Origin: Bacillaceae bacterium S4-13-56
Lineage (GTDB): Bacteria; Bacillota; Bacilli; Bacillales; JAWJLM01
Length of the DNA: 64,000 nt
NCBI GenBank assembly: GCA_040191315.1
Contig: JAWJLM010000002.1
Location: 62,001 to 126,000 of the forward strand
Direction: 5' to 3'
Shown: piece after piece, positions 19,279 through 28,167 of the stretch
Numbering within the stretch: the first letter of the stretch is position 1
Layout: the number at the start of each line of letters is the position of its first letter
Translations under genes and position numbers: made by a program
The notes under the pieces: model-generated
What the model was told of the DNA's origin: nothing
The model's database searches: none
The model's input: only the letters and a program-made list of their open reading frames with translations

Positions 19279-20520
19279 ATGAAAAAGAATTTCTATCGCA
19301 CTTTAATATTAATTCCATATATCGGACTATTTTTAGGGGTAAATTCATTCTCTAATGCTGAACCTGGAAATGCTTTAGATTTTAAAGAACTGAAAGAAAA
19401 TATAAAGTACAGATTAGAAATGGGATTAAATGCAGATGAGGAATATATTCAAGAAATTAACATGAACAGTGTTGATAATAATTCGAAGAAAAAACATGGT
19501 ATTTACTTAACAGATAAAGAGTTAAATGAAATTGAAATATGAATTGCTAAACAGAAAGAAAAAATCCCTGAAATCAAAAAATATATTAGTAGTTCTTCTT
19601 TTGCCCCATATTTTTCCGGTATATACATTGATCAAGCAAAAGGAGGAGAAATTAACATAGGATTTAAGAAAAATGAGGAAGATATAGTCAAATTATTAAA
19701 TGAAATAAAGAGTATTTATAATGATGACAAAAAGATAAAAGTATTTACAGCTAAATATTCCTATAGTGACCTAAATGAGCTCAACAAAAAAAATGTTCTA
19801 AATAAAAAAGAATTAAAAGAAGAAGGACTTAATATTATAAGTGTTTCTTCCAATTTCAAAAATCAGACTGTAGATATTGGAATACTTCCACTTACAGAAA
19901 AATCTGTTACAAGGCTTATGGATTTATTTGGTAGAACTAGAATTACAGTCTTTGAGGAAACAACGGAAGGAACGGAAGATTCATCACGCTATGACCAATA
20001 TAGACCTTTAATGGGGGGGATTATACTCGAAGGTTTAAGTTGCACAGGTAGCTTCTCAAGTACAGGATCTTATTATATAACTGCAGGTCACTGTGGAAGT
20101 GTAGGTGAAACAATAGGTACAATTACTAAGGTAGCTAATTCTGGACCAGTAGATGCGGCTCTCATAAAGGTTGATAATACAAGTTGGCTTAGTAATGATC
20201 TTTTTGCACAAAGTCCAAGAGATAGAGAAATTACAGATTGGCAAGCTGAGTATGAAGAAAATGAAGGAGATTATGTGTGTAAAGCGGGCTACAAAACCGG
20301 CTATACTTGTGGAACTGTTACAAGCACTTATTACTCTGTTAGAACCCACCACAATATGACAGTTGCAAGTTATACAAGGGACGGTGGAGATAGTGGGGAC
20401 CCCGTATTTAATGGGAACCAATTAAGAGGCATTTATGAAGGCACTAGTTCCTTAGGTGCTGTATATAGTCAAATAGATAATGTACAATATGCTTTAGGTA
20501 TCGGTGTTAGAACTTATTAA
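19279..20520 (+). pseudogene. Secreted S1-family (streptogrisin-like) serine protease interrupted by an in-frame TGA
   Basis: Residues 1-27 form a signal peptide and residues about 30-215 a propeptide-like region. The mature part has a chymotrypsin-type triad: His in ITAGHCG, Asp in GPVDAALIKVD and Ser in GDGGDSGDPV-like (GGDSGDPV), plus paired Cys as in streptogrisin/alpha-lytic proteases. The frame is open from 19279 to 20520 except a single TGA at 19540-19542 in the pro-region, consistent with a CGA-to-TGA change. No frameshift and no other stop occur in the 414 codons. The downstream part starts with ATG 19918 but lacks a signal peptide and ribosome site. Probably inactive, and recently so. 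Confidence 0.85.
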
Positions 20521-20740
20521 CTTTTCGAAAGAATGTTCTAGACAAGTTTCAGTAGGTCCTTTTAATATGACTATTCAAAATTAAAGGGTAAAAGTTGTTT
20601 TTGCAAAATAGACATCAAGTAAATAATATCCCAGACTAATTAGTGAATGAAAAAATGTAAATGGTCTCAATGTTAAAAAGGAGTAAATTTTATTCTAACG
20701 GGTTCTATTTTCAAGTACACACAATCTATTTCACAATATA

Positions 20741-20783
20741 AAAAGCAAGTGATTTCTCAATGGAAATCACTTGCTTTTTTGTG
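20741..20783 (+). terminator. Terminator downstream of the protease pseudogene
   Basis: AAAAGCAAGTGATTTC (20741-20756) pairs perfectly with GAAATCACTTGCTTTT (20763-20778), followed by TT. Confidence 0.9.
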
Positions 20784-20921
20784 TTGGATTATAAGAAAGG
20801 AATTAAAACATGATTAAGTACAATAGTTAGACCGCTCACCTATAAGTCAAAGGTGGAATGGTTTTTGTTTTTTCATTTATTTTAAATATCTTTTTATAAG
20901 TTCTTATTCTTATGATATAAC

Positions 20922-21073
20922 TTTAAGAATATCCGGGATATTCTTAAAGAACAGGTGGAAAAAAGGGGTATCCATTTTGGACAGGGGGGGAATTTAATGT
21001 TTTTTCAGCGGATATTTTGGATAACTCCACCTATCCAAAATGGACAAGTGCCACCTATTCATTTTGGATACCC
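20922..21073. repeat. Palindrome and inverted-repeat cluster, possible mobile-element end
   Basis: A 27-bp palindrome (TTTAAGAATATCC, one central G, then its complement; 20922-20948) is followed by repeats of a TATCCAAAATGGACA-like motif: GGGGTATCCATTTTGGACA (20965-20983), CACCTATCCAAAATGGACA (21028-21046) and CACCTATTCATTTTGGATA (21052-21070), with a further GGATATTTTGGAT at 21010. No ORF covers them. The 660 bases from 20521 to 21181 otherwise hold only the terminator at 20741. Confidence 0.7.
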
Positions 21074-21181
21074 TAACTTATTCTAATGGAATAGGGTAGG
21101 ATATAAAATAAGGCATTCATTTAACATTTTGGCAAAAGTTGTTTATAATAAATAATGACTAAATAAAAAGGGAGTAGATCA

Positions 21182-21775
21182 ATGAATTGGTATGAAAAAT
21201 TGAATCAGTATTTTCCAATTGAAGAAATGAAGTCAAAGGACCATATGGAGACCCTACTTAAAGAAAAATCAGAGGTTTATCATAAGGATGAGGGTCCGAA
21301 TCATGTGTTAATGTATGCTGAATTCGATTCATTCATTTTTATTGACTATGTGTATGTTTCGGGTAATGTGAGGGGGCAAGGATTGGGCCACAAGCTTATT
21401 GAAAAGCTTAAGTCCAAAAATAAGCCTATTATTCTTGAGGTAGAGCCAGTGGATTATGAGGACTCTGATACTGAAAAACGTCTTCATTTCTATAAGCGTG
21501 AAGGATTCATTCATGCTCAATCTATTGGATATACACGTCGGTCGTTGGCAACTAATGAAATGAATCAAATGGAGATCTTGTATTGGTCTCCAAATGAGGG
21601 AGATTCAGAAGAAACGATCTATGAGAAGATGAAAAGGATGTATGAAGATATTCATACGTATAAAGATGAGAAGTTTTATGGCAAGTCTTATCAGCCTGTT
21701 GAAGAGGTTTTAACATTAGACGAGAATAGAGAGTCAGAAGATATTTTAAACTCCTTAGATAGAACAAAAGCATAA
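21182..21775 (+). CDS. yjbC: GNAT-family N-acetyltransferase YjbC
   Basis: The 197-aa product has a GNAT fold with the acetyl-CoA loop in VRGQGLGHKLIEKL (about residues 64-77) and the C-terminal LHFYKREGF motif (about 102-110). Position immediately before spx matches yjbC, which in B. subtilis can be co-transcribed with spx. Here a terminator, a family A repeat and a family C repeat lie between the two, so spx probably depends on its own promoter. ATG preceded by AAGGGAG. Substrate unknown. Confidence 0.85.
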   Translation: MNWYEKLNQYFPIEEMKSKDHMETLLKEKSEVYHKDEGPNHVLMYAEFDSFIFIDYVYVSGNVRGQGLGHKLIEKLKSKNKPIILEVEPVDYEDSDTEKRLHFYKREGFIHAQSIGYTRRSLATNEMNQMEILYWSPNEGDSEETIYEKMKRMYEDIHTYKDEKFYGKSYQPVEEVLTLDENRESEDILNSLDRTKA

Positions 21776-21790
21776 ACGTAAAGGAGAGAA

Positions 21791-21830
21791 ATAAGTCAAA
21801 GGTAGATACCTTTGACTTATTTCTTTTGAG
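21791..21830 (+). terminator. yjbC terminator
   Basis: ATAAGTCAAAGGTA and its complement (21791-21804, 21807-21820) with loop GA, followed by TTCTTTT. Confidence 0.88.
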
Positions 21831-21871
21831 TAACTTTTTTAAATTGGAGTGGAAAATGGATTCCCTATTTT

Positions 21872-22299
21872 GAAAGATAATAAAGGATAAAATTTGTTTA
21901 ACTTCAGCGGAAAAGGTTCATTGAGTAATCTTCGAAGTTTTTGCCCCGAGTAAGGAAAGCTACTTAGACCTTCTTCACAGAAACAAGTGTTTTTCTTGTT
22001 TCGAGGGGTAGCCTATCGACTAGAGTCGGTTCCCTCCTCTCCTTCGATAAGTCAACATCGATGAAGGAGATTCGGTTAAAAACGCGACATCGTGTTGGGA
22101 CTGCGATTACTCGTCCCACCGAAATAATTCGCAACACCGAACGGACTCGCATCCTGCGAGCCCTCGTGAACCGTGTTTCCTTTATCTGGGAGGGAACGTA
22201 GGCTAAAACCGCGACATCGTGTCGCAACGCCTACGTGACCCACATCCTGTGGGCCTCACCGCCTTACGTCGATGATCAAGGGCGCTTGCACTTTTCTTA
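21872..22299 (+). repeat. Dispersed repeat family A, copy A4 (longest)
   Basis: From GGATAAAATTTGTTTAACTTC to GCGCTTGCACTTTTCTTA. It is longer than other copies because the segment around CACATCGTG / CATCCTGCGAG occurs twice (about 22084-22160 and 22205-22260), so it looks like a partially duplicated mosaic. Short ORFs through it are not credible. Confidence 0.85.
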
Positions 22300-22440
22300 T
22301 ACTATCAGCTATAACTTTAGTTGGTTGATAGTATTAGTAAAACTAAGGATTTCGTCATTGGGACTTGCACCCAAGATTATAAGGGCTTCTAAGAAAGCAA
22401 AATACGCTTCAAGAATCCCTTTAACGATAAGGCGAAAAAA
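22300..22440 (+). repeat. Dispersed repeat family C, copy C1
   Basis: Begins ACTATCAGCTATAACTTTAG, whose ACTATCA pairs with TGATAGT about 25 bases on, then GGGACTTGCAC and GGGCTTCTAAGAAAGCAAA, ending TTTAACGATAAG. Same order of motifs as C2 (38153) and, on the other strand, C3 (43677). It abuts A4 directly. Confidence 0.8.
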
Positions 22441-22686
22441 TCAAGTAGAAAACATTAAAAAAATTTCTCATTTTCATTAAAAAGAGGTTTTATTGAGAAT
22501 AGAATAGGGGATAAGACCTATCAGGGATTTGCTTCTAAATTAGATTTAAAAAGGATCTTACGTATACTTGACAGATGTAGTATACTTATAATTAGAAAAG
22601 TTATTTATACTTATTACAAAGTAATAAGTTGTTCAATTGTTCAACATTTAGAAATATATATAACCTTATAGTAAGGAGTGAAGATG

Positions 22687-23082
22687 ATGGTCACACTTTA
22701 TACTTCACCGAGTTGTACATCATGTCGAAAAGCAAAATCCTGGCTCGAAGAACATAACATCCCATATCAAGAAAGAAATATTTTTTCTGAGCCACTGACT
22801 ATTGATGAAATTAAAGAAATTTTGCGAATGACAGAGGATGGTACGGACGAAGTTATTTCTACGCGTTCTAAAGTGTTTCAAAAGCTTAATTTGAATATTG
22901 ACCAAATGCCAATGCAGGATTTGTTTGAATTAATTCGAGACAATCCAGGTTTGCTTAGACGCCCAATCATTCTAGATGAGAAGCGGTTACAGGTGGGTTA
23001 CAATGAAGATGAAATTCGTCGCTTTCTCCCAAGAACAGTTCGTACTTACCAACTAAGAGAAGCACAAAGAATGGTAAACTAA
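22687..23082 (+). CDS. spx: Transcriptional regulator Spx
   Basis: Spx binds the RNA polymerase alpha subunit and reprograms transcription under disulfide stress. The 131-aa ArsC-like protein has the CTSC redox switch (CxxC, residues 10-13), the RNAP-contact residues in [10 protein letters not shown] (Gly/Arg region near 52-60) and the conserved end [19 protein letters not shown] 22687 (AAGGAG 8 bases upstream) gives the conserved [10 protein letters not shown] start. The upstream region contains TTGACA and TATAAT-like hexamers but not at standard spacing, so the promoter is uncertain. Adaptor SpxH is encoded at 31019. Confidence 0.97.
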   Translation: MVTLYTSPSCTSCRKAKSWLEEHNIPYQERNIFSEPLTIDEIKEILRMTEDGTDEVISTRSKVFQKLNLNIDQMPMQDLFELIRDNPGLLRRPIILDEKRLQVGYNEDEIRRFLPRTVRTYQLREAQRMVN

Positions 23083-23090
23083 TATTTTTA

Positions 23091-23132
23091 TAATAGCAAA
23101 AAACCCTTGCTTGCAAGGGTTTTTTGCTATTA
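23091..23132. terminator. Bidirectional terminator between spx and yjbE
   Basis: Twenty-base perfect arms (23091-23110 and 23113-23132) with loop TT, including AAAAAACCCTTGC and its complement; serves both convergent genes. Confidence 0.95.
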
Positions 23133-23148
23133 TATAGGAAGGTTTGTA

Positions 23149-23805
23149 CTATTTTTTCTTCTGGTTTATTAAATATCCAGCAACAATCACAAATGATATG
23201 ATGAGAATTGTGAGAAAGACATTAATCTTAGGAATCCTTTCGAATATGTCAGCCATGTAATCCTCACCCACTATCATTTCACTGGCAGTATAAGCTAAAA
23301 TACCAGCTCCTATATAGATTAAAATGCTAAATCGCTCCATTAAAGCAAGAATTAATTTGCTACCCCAAATAATGATAGGAACCGAAATAAGCAGCCCTGT
23401 TGCTACCAGTAGAATATTTCCTTTGGAAGCCCCTGCAATGGCAAGAACATTATCAAACCCCATAACAAAATCGGCAAATACAATGGTTTGTACAGCTTTA
23501 ATAAGACTTGTACTCCCTTTAATGTCTATTTCTTCATCTTGTTCGGTAAGTAAGTTAATAGCAATAAAAATCAATAAGAGTCCACCAACCAATGATAGGT
23601 AGGGTATTGCAAGCAAATAAACAGCAACTGCGGTTAACATCACTCGGACAACAATGGCAAGGCCTGTACCCAAAAAAATCGCTTTATTTCTTTGGTGAGA
23701 GGGTAGATTTCTACTTGCCATTGCGATAACAATGGCATTATCTCCACCAAGAATAATATCGATTCCAACAATAACTAAAATAGATTTAATAATTTCCAGA
23801 TCCAA
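23149..23805 (-). CDS. yjbE: TerC-family membrane protein YjbE
   Basis: The 218-aa product (same length as B. subtilis YjbE) has seven hydrophobic segments and the TerC signatures GGDNAIVIA (about 21-29) and ADFVMGFDNVLA, with acidic residues in membrane segments that suggest metal ion (Mn2+) export. The start is TTG 23805 with AGGGGG 8 bases upstream; a longer frame to 23862 lacks a site. I looked for a yybP-ykoY manganese riboswitch in the 300 bases upstream and saw none. Confidence 0.88.
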   Translation of the reverse strand: MDLEIIKSILVIVGIDIILGGDNAIVIAMASRNLPSHQRNKAIFLGTGLAIVVRVMLTAVAVYLLAIPYLSLVGGLLLIFIAINLLTEQDEEIDIKGSTSLIKAVQTIVFADFVMGFDNVLAIAGASKGNILLVATGLLISVPIIIWGSKLILALMERFSILIYIGAGILAYTASEMIVGEDYMADIFERIPKINVFLTILIISFVIVAGYLINQKKK

Positions 23806-24112
23806 ACAAAAACCCCCTAATATACTAGTGACAAAGTAGAATTTGTGAGCTAAAATATACAAAATGCGAAAAAGATATGTTATAGTAATCTTTCAAATAC
23901 AAATTCTAAACTAACTATAGGCATATATTTGTTTTTTGTTTTTCTAGGTGTTTCAGTTTTCATTTTATGATTCACTGTCATAAAATATATATAAAGAAAT
24001 AAAGTTTTATGATTAAACTTTAAGTTTACAGGGAATGGTTTGAAATATTGGCTAAAGGGTAAAAGGGTTAAAAGTCCCTTTCTAAAAAAAGGTTAGAAGG
24101 GAGAGTCACCAA

Positions 24113-24787
24113 ATGGAAATCGAGCGTATTAATGAGCATACCGTAAAGTTCTATATTTCCTACATCGACATTGAAGATCGTGGCTTTGATCGTGAAGAAA
24201 TATGGTATAACCGTGAGAAAAGTGAGCAGCTTTTCTGGGAAGTAATGGATGAAGTAAATGATAAAGGGGATTTTTCAGTAGATGGTCCGTTGTGGATACA
24301 GGTCCAAGCAATGGATAAGGGCTTAGAGATTTTAGTAACGAAAGCGCAGCTATCCAAGGATGGTCATAAAATTGAATTGCCAATGGAAGGCGGAGAAACG
24401 ATTGATATGCCAGTGGATGACAAGATCGAATCTCTTTTAGATCAACAGTTCAACAATAAGCATAATAACAAAAAAGAAAGAGATGAATCTGACCCATTGC
24501 ATTTTGTTCTGCGTTTCCAAAGCTTTGAAGATGTCATTCAGCTTTGTCATTCCTTTGAGCCTTCTGACTTGATCGAAGAGAAACTATACTCCTATGACGA
24601 CAAATACTATCTATTTGTAGATTTTGTAGATATGGATGCAACAGATGATGAGCAAGAGGATCTACTTAGCAAGTTGCTCGAGTTTGGAAATGAAACGTCG
24701 GTTACTTTCCATGTTTTAGAAGAGTATGGTAAAACCATTTTGTCTGACCATGTATTTGAGCAAATTAAGCACTATTTTAAAAAATAA
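24113..24787 (+). CDS. mecA: Adaptor protein MecA
   Basis: MecA delivers ComK and other substrates to ClpCP. The 224-aa product starts MEIERINEHTVKFYISYIDI, the conserved MecA N-domain, followed by an acidic linker (about 107-125, with KHNNKKERDESD) and the C-terminal ClpC-binding domain (about 126-224, LRFQSFEDVIQL to KHYFKK). ATG preceded by GGGAG. Ends in a terminator at 24799. Confidence 0.96.
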   Translation: MEIERINEHTVKFYISYIDIEDRGFDREEIWYNREKSEQLFWEVMDEVNDKGDFSVDGPLWIQVQAMDKGLEILVTKAQLSKDGHKIELPMEGGETIDMPVDDKIESLLDQQFNNKHNNKKERDESDPLHFVLRFQSFEDVIQLCHSFEPSDLIEEKLYSYDDKYYLFVDFVDMDATDDEQEDLLSKLLEFGNETSVTFHVLEEYGKTILSDHVFEQIKHYFKK

Positions 24788-24798
24788 GTAAGAACCTT

Positions 24799-24830
24799 GG
24801 ACATTCGTATCTTTGCGAATGTCCTTTCTG
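24799..24830 (+). terminator. mecA terminator
   Basis: GGACATTCG (24799-24807) pairs with CGAATGTCC (24816-24824), followed by a T-rich tract. Confidence 0.8.
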
Positions 24831-24870
24831 TATTTTGAATAACCTAATGATGGACGAGGGGGGGAAGGCT

Positions 24871-26382
24871 ATGTTCAAACGAATCCAGATTTTTATCTTT
24901 TTAGTCCTTCTAATTTCATTTTTTTACATCACTTATTCTATTTGGGAAGGCAGAATAATCGGAGCTTTATCGATAATTCTTACGATTTCAACGATTTTAA
25001 TTGCTATTTTAATCTTTCTCGAAAATCGTCACCCGACCCAAACGCTAGCATGGTTTTTGGTGTTAGCAGCCTTTCCTATCGTTGGCTTTTTCTTTTATCT
25101 TCTGTTTGGGAGAAATTTTAGAAAAAAGAAGATGTTTAAGGAAAAAGGGGAACTTGATGATCAGGCCTTTGAAAAAATAGAAGGGAATCGTCAAGTAGAT
25201 TTGTCTTATATGGAGCAAATGGGGGATCACCAAAAGTTGCTTTTTTCTTTAGCGCAAAAACTAGGAAACACTCCAATTTCTTTTCATACCGAGACAAAGG
25301 TACTAACTAATGGGGATGAAACCTTTACATATCTTTTTAAAGAAATAAAGAATGCAACAGACCATATTCATTTAGAATACTATATCGTTCGAGATGATAA
25401 AATCGGTCAAGAACTTAAAGAATTATTGATTTTAAAGGCCAAAGAGGGGGTTAAGGTAAAGTTTTTATATGACGCGGTAGGAAGCTGGCAGTTGTCACGA
25501 AAGTATCTCCAGGAGCTTTTAAATGCAGGAATAGAGATTACGCCATTTTCGCCAGTTAAGCTTCCTTTTCTTAATCACAGAATCAATTTTAGAAACCACC
25601 GGAAAATAGTGGTGGTTGATGGGCATATTGGATTCGTTGGTGGCTTAAATGTCGGAGATGAATATCTAGGAAGGCATCAATATTACGGAAATTGGCGAGA
25701 CACTCACATAATGCTTAAAGGTGAAGCTGTTAGGAGCCTTCAGTTAATTTTTTTGCAGGACTGGTTCTACATGACAGGAGAAACCCATTTGACAGCTGAA
25801 TACCTTTCCCCTCCGTTGGCCTATAAAAAAGATTTGGGTGGAGTTCAATTGATTCCAGGAGGGCCGGATAATGAATGGGAAGTTATTAAGCACGTCTTTT
25901 TTTCCATGATTGTATCTGCAAAATCATCCATTTGGATTGCCTCACCTTATTTTATTCCTGATGAGGATATTCTTTCTGCATTAAAAGTAGCTGCTCTAAG
26001 TGGAATAGATGTAAGATTGTTAGTTCCTAACCGTCCAGATAAAAAAATTGTCTTTTACGCCTCTCGCTCTTATTTCCCTGAATTATTGGAAGCAGGGGTT
26101 AAAATATTTGAGTATGAATCTGGATTTTTACATTCCAAGATTATAATTGTTGACAACGAATTAGCCTCGATTGGAACAAGTAATATGGATATGAGAAGCT
26201 TTCACTTAAATTTTGAAGTGAATGCCTTCCTATATAGGACAAATAGCACTCATACTTTGGTGAATGATTTTCTCAATGATTTGGCCAATTCTAAAAGGAT
26301 TGAGTGGGAGACTTTCAAAAAAAGAACCATATGGAAACGTATGATGGAATCTACGTCAAGACTATTATCCCCCCTACTATAA
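24871..26382 (+). CDS. cls: Cardiolipin synthase
   Basis: Membrane enzyme joining two phosphatidylglycerols to cardiolipin. The 503-aa product has two N-terminal membrane segments (about 5-25 and 32-75 region) and two phospholipase D (HKD) motifs: HRKIVVVDGHIGFVGG (about 245-260) and HSKIIIVDNELASIGTSN (about 420-437). ATG 24871 preceded by a G-rich GGGGGGAAGG site is preferred to upstream in-frame ATGs at the end of the mecA terminator. Its location between mecA and coiA differs from B. subtilis, where coiA follows mecA more directly. Confidence 0.93.
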   Translation: MFKRIQIFIFLVLLISFFYITYSIWEGRIIGALSIILTISTILIAILIFLENRHPTQTLAWFLVLAAFPIVGFFFYLLFGRNFRKKKMFKEKGELDDQAFEKIEGNRQVDLSYMEQMGDHQKLLFSLAQKLGNTPISFHTETKVLTNGDETFTYLFKEIKNATDHIHLEYYIVRDDKIGQELKELLILKAKEGVKVKFLYDAVGSWQLSRKYLQELLNAGIEITPFSPVKLPFLNHRINFRNHRKIVVVDGHIGFVGGLNVGDEYLGRHQYYGNWRDTHIMLKGEAVRSLQLIFLQDWFYMTGETHLTAEYLSPPLAYKKDLGGVQLIPGGPDNEWEVIKHVFFSMIVSAKSSIWIASPYFIPDEDILSALKVAALSGIDVRLLVPNRPDKKIVFYASRSYFPELLEAGVKIFEYESGFLHSKIIIVDNELASIGTSNMDMRSFHLNFEVNAFLYRTNSTHTLVNDFLNDLANSKRIEWETFKKRTIWKRMMESTSRLLSPLL

Positions 26383-26456
26383 ATGTCGTTAAAAAATTCA
26401 AAATTTTTTAGGGAAATAGGAAGGAGATTCAACGAAAAAAGCCGAAGCTTACTCTT

Positions 26457-26625
26457 ATCCCGTACAACGGACAGTCCTATCCCCACCTCAAATCTTAAGT
26501 GAAACGATAAAAGTAGGTAGGGGATACGCCTCCTGAAATGCCCGATTGGTTCAAGGGCCTTTAGGTCATGCCCTTGGGTGCTAAAAATCAGTAGGGGACG
26601 GACGCTGATTGAAGTTTCACTTTAT
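26457..26625 (+). repeat. Dispersed repeat family B, copy B2 (b2-b3 only)
   Basis: Contains module b2 (CCCCACCT...GGTAGGGGA) and b3 (CCGATTGGTTCAAGGGCC to GATTGAAGTTTCACTTTAT). Module b1 is missing. It ends 9 bases before the AGGAGG of coiA. Confidence 0.85.
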
Positions 26626-26647
26626 CTTTTTAAAAGGAGGAGAACTA

Positions 26648-27814
26648 TTGCTTCAAGCTTTTTCACAATCTCATAGGTTGTTAAACACTGCTGCTTATCC
26701 CAGGGACGAACTTCTAAAGAAAAAACATGAGTCCTATTTTTGTCCTGAATGTAAAGAAGAGGTGATCCTGAAAGTAGGTCATAAAAATATTCCACATTTT
26801 GCTCATAAGAAAACATCCACATGCATTCTCCACCAAGGAGAGTCAAAGTATCACGAACAAGGGAAATATCAATTGTATCAATGGCTTCAAAAGAATAAGA
26901 TTCCTACAGAGTTGGAAGTGTATTTTCCTAAAACCAGGCAAAGAGCAGATATTATTTTTAACTTTAAGCAAAGAAAATGGGCTCTTGAATATCAATGTTC
27001 CTCGCTACCCATGTCCGTTTGGAAACAAAGAACACAATCTTATAGGGAATTAGGTATCTTACCACTTTGGATTTTAGGAGGCAACCGATTAAAAATGGTA
27101 AAGGAGGGGGTACTTCGTTTAGATGAACTAGATTATCATGCAATACACTTAAATCAAGCAAGGCAACCACAGCTTATATATTATTGTTCTTCCTCTCAAC
27201 GCTTTGCCCAATTTTCTCATCTCTATCCTTCTAGTGCCTCTGAAGTACATGGTTTCCTTTCTTATATAAAATTGGAAAATGCTCAATTCACTCAACTTTT
27301 TAAGCAAGAAACTTTCCCTTATTCTATGCTGCTAAACAACTGGCAAAAGCAAAAAGAAAACCGTCGTTTAATCCCTATTAACGAGAACAATAAAGAAATA
27401 AGAAATTGGAAAAAATTTCTCTATGCCCACGGAATTTCCCCTTTATTAATTCCTTCATCTATAGACCTTCCAGTCCCTCACCAATGGAGAATCAAAATTC
27501 CACCCTTTCTCTGGCAAACGTATCTTTATGTTTCCTTAATAATGATGAAGAGCCCAGGAACATTGATAACCCTTTCTATGGCTAAAGCAATTCTGAAAAG
27601 TTTTTTTCCAATGGAAGAAAAAATATTATATTCCATTACAAACCATGACCCTTTTCACTCCTACTTGGAGGGACTTTGCTACTTAAACATCCTATCTCCG
27701 GTTCAAGAGGAATGCTATATGATTCAAAAGATTGAAGCTCCTCCTCGTGGGATTGAAGAGGCCCTTCATCGCGATCAAGAATTTCTCGCTCTGTTGTTAG
27801 AAAAATGGCAATAG
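26648..27814 (+). CDS. coiA: Competence protein CoiA-like
   Basis: CoiA-like proteins act after DNA uptake in transformation. The 388-aa product carries the family's N-terminal zinc-ribbon-like segment YFCPECKEEVILKVGHKNIPHF (split: YFCPECKEEV and VGHKNIPHFAH, about 31-55), then a nuclease-like core with E-LEVYFPKTRQRADI and WALEYQCSS (Asp and Glu-x-Gln residues as in PD-D/ExK-type nucleases; about 99-130). Start is TTG 26648 with AAGGAGG 7 bases upstream. Gene order mecA-(cls)-coiA-pepF supports the name. Confidence 0.85.
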   Translation: MLQAFSQSHRLLNTAAYPRDELLKKKHESYFCPECKEEVILKVGHKNIPHFAHKKTSTCILHQGESKYHEQGKYQLYQWLQKNKIPTELEVYFPKTRQRADIIFNFKQRKWALEYQCSSLPMSVWKQRTQSYRELGILPLWILGGNRLKMVKEGVLRLDELDYHAIHLNQARQPQLIYYCSSSQRFAQFSHLYPSSASEVHGFLSYIKLENAQFTQLFKQETFPYSMLLNNWQKQKENRRLIPINENNKEIRNWKKFLYAHGISPLLIPSSIDLPVPHQWRIKIPPFLWQTYLYVSLIMMKSPGTLITLSMAKAILKSFFPMEEKILYSITNHDPFHSYLEGLCYLNILSPVQEECYMIQKIEAPPRGIEEALHRDQEFLALLLEKWQ

Positions 27815-27827
27815 AAAAGAATTATCT

Positions 27828-28041
27828 CGCATGCACGAACAGTATACCCTCCACCTAAAATCTTAAGTAAAATGATAAGAGTTGTTGTGGGATAAGTCCC
27901 ATGAAAATAAAACATTAAATTTTTCATCCTTGTTGGTGAAGCTTGCTTCATAGTTGGCTGCCCATATATGTCCGATTGGTTCAAGAGCCTTTGGTGCTAA
28001 CAATTAGTAGGGGGTGGCCACTGGTTGAGGTTTCACTTTAT
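27828..28041 (+). repeat. Dispersed repeat family B, copy B3 with inverted b1 module
   Basis: Order b2 (CCTCCACCT...GTTGTGGGA), then b1 in reverse (CCCATGAAAATAAAACATT to GTTGGCTGCCC), then b3 forward (GTCCGATTGGTTCAAG to TTTCACTTTAT). Compared with B1, module b1 has moved and flipped. Confidence 0.85.
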
Positions 28042-28167
28042 GAAAGGGTAAAAAAAGCTGAGTTGGATAAACTAGTCAACAGAAAGATACGATTCATGGA
28101 ATTTTGGAAGGTTTTTTCTTCTTCTTAACGAATAGAATTATGTGAGAACATTTAAGGAGGTAAACTT

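Noticed and set aside
19540-19542. TGA as selenocysteine or programmed read-through
   Set aside because: No SECIS-like hairpin directly follows, the position is in a propeptide without conserved Cys, and a CGA-to-TGA change explains it more simply.
21964-22480. ORFs of 81-87 codons on both strands
   Set aside because: They run through repeats A4 and C1, lack ribosome binding sites and have compositions imposed by the hairpin modules.
23806-24112. yybP-ykoY manganese riboswitch before yjbE
   Set aside because: TerC genes are often preceded by it, but the conserved core and hairpins are not present on the minus strand.
27943-28128. 61-codon plus-strand ORF upstream of pepF
   Set aside because: Lies mostly in repeat B3 and lacks a ribosome binding site.
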